Assembly (NCBI GenBank): GCA_026686845.1
Contig: JAIVEN010000022.1
Coordinates: 28,618,001-28,682,000 of the forward strand
Source of the DNA: Adenanthera pavonina
Lineage: Eukaryota > Streptophyta > Magnoliopsida > Fabales > Fabaceae
Reading direction: 5' to 3'
DNA length: 64,000 bases
Part shown: positions 59,220 to 64,000 of the stretch, piece after piece
How the letters are laid out: each line of letters begins with the position of its first letter
Position numbering within the stretch: the first letter of the stretch is position 1
Program-made: the position numbers and the translations under genes
The notes under the pieces: generated by a model
Databases searched by the model: none
What the model saw: only the letters and a program-made list of their open reading frames with translations
Told to the model about the DNA's origin: nothing

Positions 59220-61413
59220 CTATGATATGTCAACAATTGATTCCAAAGCAATCTTTTGAAAATCTACATGTAAATAAAAATAAAATTATATTGATAACTT
59301 ATAAGAAAATCAATTTTTAACAATAAAATTAATATATGTGAAGATAAAAAAAAAAGAAAAATTACCTTTCTCTATCCGTTGAACATCATCCAAATATTCT
59401 TCTACTTCAATTGGAATACAATGTCGAAGCCAATCTTGAGCACAAATAAGAGATTGCACAATCTTAGGAGTCAAAGAACTTCTAAATGCATCAAGAACCC
59501 GTCCTCCAGTGCTGAATGTAGACTCAGAGGCAACTGTAGAAATTGGGATAGCTAAAACATCCTTGGCCAAACATGAAAGAATAGGGAATCTATGGCTGTT
59601 TAACTTCCACCAATTCAAAATGTTAAAATCATCTCTATCCATCTCAATTTCTTCATTTAAATATCTTTCAACTTCCGTTCTACTAGTTCTTCCACCAAGG
59701 CGCTCAGTCATGAATTTTTTCTTCTTCGACTCAAGCAGTTTCCTCACCTTTGTAGCAGGGTCATCATTATCAACTTCAGCTTCTAAGTCAGCCAAAAGTT
59801 GCTCCTTTTCAGTTTTAGAAGGAGAAATCATCTCTTTGTAATCATTATACAAAGAAAATAACACATCCTTCACCTGCATCCCTAATTGTTTACCAACTTC
59901 ACCAACATACATTTTGCAAAGTGCATATTGCACCCACTCCAATTTATATCGAGGATCAAGAATAGTAGCAACATAAATAAGTTGGTTCATCTTTGAAGGA
60001 TCTCCCCAATATTTGTCATATTTCTCTTTCATTTTATCAGCCATTACTGCTAACTCCCAATCATCACTCTTTTTCCACTCATCCAATAAGCGATATAACA
60101 TATAAATTTCATGGAAAAAAAGTATTGGATGTCACATATAAAGAACCAGAAATACGCAATGTCAACTCATAAAAATGACTCAAAAGCATCATCATCTTTC
60201 TAATATTGACCCAATCATCAGCAGTAGGTACCCCATCCCCACATTCATCAATTCGAAAGTAAGGATCTTTATCCTCAAACCTCTTGAAGGCGGCTTCAAA
60301 TTTTTGGGCTGTCTCCAACATTAAATAGGTAGAATTCCACCTAGTAGAGACATCCAAACTCAATAATTGCTTATTTTGAATCTTTTCATCATCACAACTC
60401 TCTTTAAACTTTCTTATCCTGAGGGGGGATTGCCTAACAAAACGAACCGCCTCTCTAACTTTTTTAATTGAACTTCCAACTTCTTTCAACCCATCAACAA
60501 CAATTAAATTGATTATATGAGCAACACATCTCATATGTAGGAACTTGCATTTCATAATAGAACAACCCCAATTGGAAATTTTTTCTTTCAAATACATAAC
60601 AGTGACATCATTAGAACTTGCATTGTCCACTGTGACGGTAAATACCCTATCAATTCCCCACTCAAGCAAACATTTTTCAATTTCTATTCCAATCTCTCTC
60701 CCCTTGTGACTAGAAATTGGAATGAAATTTAAAATCCTCTTGTTCAATTTCCAATTATCATCTATAAAATGCACTGTAATACACATGTAATTAATCCTTT
60801 GAATGGATGTCCAAGTGTCTGTAGTGAGGCAAACCATTTGTTTCTTATTAACTAGATAATCCTTGAATTTAATCTTTTCATCCATATAAATTCCAAAACA
60901 ATCACGGGACACAGTCCATCTAGAAGGAATCTTAAATCTAGGTTGAGCAACAGACATTAACCGCTTAAACCCCATCCCCTCAACAAATTTGAAAGGCAAC
61001 TCATCAGTAATGATCATGCATGCTAAGGCTTTCCTAATGGCTTCTTGATCAAATTTCCAACTAGTAAGGACTACATCATCATGTGCAACAAAATTCAAGT
61101 GTGATTGTCTAGGTTCTTCAGGAGGAGGCCGTTTCTTACATACAATCATATGATTTTTTAGTGAAGTAGTGCCATTCTTTTTTGAATCACAATGAAATTC
61201 TCTTTCACAGTAATTACACTTACCTTTAACTTCATTTTTCTCATTGATAAATTTTGTGAAATGATCCCAAACTTCAGATCTTGGCTGCATGAGTTTTCTT
61301 TTCCCCTTTTGAGTTGAGGCCTCACTAGATGCTTGAACTTGAGGTTGAGTGCTCTCAATAGCATCTCCAGTTGCTCCATTAGTGGCATCCCCAGTTTCAC
61401 CATAGCATGACAT
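59220..61413 (-). pseudogene. hAT transposase (zf-BED, RICESLEEPER-like), single frameshift
   Basis: The ATG at 61413 opens 434 codons. After one extra T in a T7 run (60115-60121) the reading resumes in the next frame from HEIYMLYRLLDEWKK to 59366. A GT-AG intron (59365-59264) then leads to a last exon ending at 59220. Without the extra base the product would be about 696 residues, normal for the family. The BED zinc finger is CNYC ... HMIVC near residues 65-93. The catalytic core shows LTTDTWTS (first Asp), VTVDNASSND (second Asp), CVAHIINLIV and STRWNSTYLML. The C-terminal dimerisation domain shows VASESTFSTGGRVLDAFRSS with the catalytic Glu. The only visible lesion is the homopolymer length change, which could be a real mutation or a sequencing error. 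Confidence 0.92.
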
Positions 61414-62251
61414 CTAAATACCATAAATTAAACACAAATATGTTAACATATGAATCAAGATGGCATTATAATAACACATAAAAAATGAGTTCCAGAAAAG
61501 GAGAGTGAAAGTATAAAAATTGTGTTTGGTAGATAATAAAATAATTTTGTTGAACAGAGAATTTTTCATATTTATGGAAAACAGCTTTCTCATTCCCATG
61601 ACCTTTCCTATTTCCATTTTGTAACAGATCAATGAGCCCAAAAAGTTTTGAAATTGGCTATCAAAATTATGAAAACTGAGTTACTGTCAATTTAGTTTAC
61701 TTTTAATTACCTAAATCGAAATACCTCAACAAGTTCTATCAAAGTCAATTAGTATTTTACACCTCAGAAGAACTTGTAGACACTAACCAGATCCCCAGAA
61801 GAGTTATGGCAAGATAAGTTATACTGTATTAATTGTTTGCTTCTACTATTTCTTGCGGTGACAAAATTCCTATCATAAGTGCATTTGGAGGTTCTGGTTT
61901 CCCTTGGCAACTGTTTCTGTTTTGATCAGATACCGTCCAAACACATACAATTTGAAATAGAACGAGACATCTATCGAACTTATACCTAGTTATCTTATCA
62001 AAATTATGGCACGGTTGTTTCTTTTTCTTTAGTGGCCACACAATTTCTTGTTTGCTTGTTATTATGTTACTTTCCAGCTTACTTACATACGGAACAACTA
62101 TACTATGTCTGGCCATTTTATGGCCCAACCAACCATGGTCCTTATGTTGAGGTAATTTGAGGTAAAATTTCGGCCACACACATCACAAGGAATTATACTG
62201 GTACATACAAATACAATCATCAAATTTAACTTAGTCGTGCTCCTTTGATCT

Positions 62252-62285
62252 GATTTTATCTTTTTTTGGGTGAATAGATTTGATC
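62252..62285 (-). mobile_element. Micro-retroposon-like insertion inside the hAT element
   Basis: GATTTTATC (62252-62260) and GATTTGATC (62277-62285) flank a T7 tract followed by GGGTGAATA. On the minus strand this is TATTCACCC plus an A-tract abutting the duplication. The duplication is short (8 of 9 identical), so confidence is limited. Confidence 0.35.
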
Positions 62286-63378
62286 ATAGAGAACAAACCG
62301 TGACTTCAATAGGCAGAGAAGAATGAGATTGGAGCTGCCGTGAGTCCGTGAGTTCAATGGATATGGATTCAGTAATGAAGAATACGATGCCTTCGTGACT
62401 CGACCCCAAGGGAGAGGGCTAAAGCTCCTTCCTTTCTTTCCTGGAATCACTGGAGATGCAAAGAGCTACTGTCATGCTATGCCAAGACCGAATGCAGAGG
62501 AGATCAAGATTGACGCTACTGAGCTATTATGCTAAGCTTCCAACATCGAGATGCAAAGAGCTCCTAAGCTACTGAGAATCTGAGAGAAGTGCGAGATTGG
62601 ATTTGAAGCCGCCGACCGTGCCAACTGCCAACACCGCGAGTAGAGGAGTGTGAGATTGGAGGAGGAGTGACATATTGACATAGGAACAAGTAAGTAAGTA
62701 ACGACCGAAGCTCTTTGAGAGTGAGAGACAAGAAATGAAACCTGGATTCTGGACTGGGAACGAGACGGAGTGAAGGAGCAATGAGACCGGAGATGAAATC
62801 AAGCTCGAACAGGAGGGAGACGCGGCCATAGTGCAGTGCTTCTATTTCTTGATTTAGGGTTTGAGGGTGAGGGATTGACAACAGAGACGGACTGAGGCTG
62901 AGGGTGACGAGGACGAGTTCGCAATTTCTCGGACTTCAATCTTCCAAACTCAGAGTCAGAGGCCAGACTTGCCACGCTAGAGTAGAGTACTATCACTGCC
63001 AGAGTCCAGAGATGCGTAGACTGCCAGAGCAAAGAAACTGAGGGAGTTGGGCTGGGCTTGGGGGTGGTATGGACTCACTGGACTGTGGAGTGTGGACCGT
63101 GTGCAGTGTGTGAAGGATTGGGCTTAGTGAGGATTGGGCTTAGTGAGGCATTGAGCATGTATTTAAAAAAAAAATATAGATATGTATATATTTCGGTCGG
63201 TTCGGTTAATTTGGTTTTATAACTCGTAAACCGAACCGAACCGAAATAACTGAATATATTTTTAAAAAAAACCGATTGTTCACCTATAACCGAAAAAACC
63301 GAACTAAAAAAACCGAAATCAATTTGGTTCGGTTCGGAGATCGATTTCGGTTCGGTTTTGCTCACCCCTAACTGCAAG

Positions 63379-64000
63379 AGCAATAAGAATAACTTTTGTT
63401 GGTTGTATTTGTGCATAACCACATACAATATAAGTGTACGTGTTTTGTTTACATAATTACATAAGAATGTTAGAACGAGCCAAGTTTTCTTTCTGGACTA
63501 GAGAAACCAAGTTAATACTTAGTACTTAAAGGTACTTTAATCTAATTAAATTAGGATAGGTGAATTTTTTCATGTATTATTTATTCTATATTTCCATCTT
63601 AAAAATTATTAACTCAACTGTTTCAAAACTGTACTATATATTACAATTTTTATTATAAATTAATTTTTCACACAACAAAAGGATTTTAATTATATTAATT
63701 CTTAATATGATAATAAAAATAATTAAGTTAATATGTAAATTTAATATAAAATTGTTATTTCATTCATATAATAACAAAGATGATTAAATAAAATTATTTT
63801 TGAAATTGTTGCCTCAAAATCAATTTTATTAAAATGGAATAAAATATAAATTTTAAATTAATTAAAATCAACGATAATCATAATGTAATTGTTCTAGTCT
63901 AATTTATTCGTACAAATATGACTAGGCGAATGAGTTAATAAAGTCCAAAGTCATAGGCACCCTAACTATGAAAGCCTAATCCTCACTCTCATGGCAAAAA
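63379..64000. other. AT-rich spacer, no feature seen
   Basis: Flanking sequence after the hAT element. No gene or repeat boundary was recognised before the window ends. Confidence 0.4.

Larger units (their letters stand above)
57862..63370. mobile_element. Complete hAT transposon, 5.5 kb, with 8-bp target duplication
   Basis: ACTGCAAG stands directly outside both ends (57854-57861 and 63371-63378), the 8-bp duplication of hAT elements. The ends are inverted: TAGGAGTGAGTAATCGG on the left and, in reverse complement, TAGGGGTGAGCAAAACCG on the right. The first 170 and last 180 bases are packed with CGGTTCGGTT/CCGAACCGAA subterminal repeats in both orientations, the expected transposase binding sites. 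The element holds one BED-finger transposase gene on the minus strand. Sequence at 62300-63130, upstream of the transposase gene, is GC-rich and probably its leader or promoter. The perfect duplication and matching ends indicate a fairly young insertion. Confidence 0.93.

Noticed and set aside
59509..59841. Plus-strand open frame of 110 codons
   Set aside because: Antisense shadow of the hAT transposase C-terminal domain.
1..64000. tRNA, rRNA or CRISPR features
   Set aside because: No cloverleaf with a GGTTC-type B box, no rRNA segments and no regularly spaced short repeats with spacers were seen.

Overview
This window is nuclear DNA of a flowering plant, most likely a eudicot. It has spliced genes with GT-AG introns, a nuclear PsbO gene with a chloroplast transit peptide, an NPH3/BTB protein and a DUF4228 (PADRE) protein. 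Long AT-rich spacers are filled with plant-type transposons (Helitron, hAT, Mutator-like, PIF/Harbinger-like and Stowaway-like MITEs). There is no bacterial or organellar gene organisation. I cannot name the species.

Layout. 0.8-3.0 kb: a four-exon NPH3/RPT2-like gene (+). 6.9-8.0 kb: a two-exon psbO gene (+). 10.0-11.5 kb: a non-autonomous Mutator-like element with terminal inverted repeats of about 250 bp, flanked at a distance by two copies of a short duplicated block. 15.1-15.9 kb: an F-box pseudogene (-) broken only by two stop codons. 16.1-17.5 kb: a diverged tandem duplication. 18.1-34.3 kb: a decayed Helitron-type region read on the minus strand. It holds a RepHel (replication initiator plus PIF1-like helicase) pseudogene, a tandem array of 0.4-0.5 kb units, a nearly complete RPA70-like gene with two clear nonsense codons, and a second RPA/DUF223 fragment interrupted by an LTR-like block. 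37.7-38.3 kb: another tandem duplication. 41.5-42.0 kb: a GC-ended hAT-type MITE. 43.5-44.4 kb: an LTR-like promoter segment. 47.5-48.2 kb: a PIF/Harbinger-like MITE. 49.4-49.9 kb: an intact single-exon DUF4228 gene with a good promoter. 51-57.8 kb: AT-rich spacer with several MITEs. 57.9-63.4 kb: a complete hAT transposon with perfect 8-bp target duplication whose BED-finger transposase is broken by one extra base in a homopolymer.

Only three genes look functional: NPH3-like, psbO and DUF4228. They are unrelated, and I see no sign that they act together.

The most unusual signal is a recurrent pattern of very small insertions. At about ten places a 10-25 bp insert ends in an A-tract that abuts one copy of a 9-18 bp direct repeat (or starts with a T-tract, for the opposite orientation). 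This is the layout of a target-primed retroposon reduced to almost nothing. One larger member at 53.65-53.76 kb has a 77-bp hairpin body, a poly-A tail and a perfect 15-bp target duplication.
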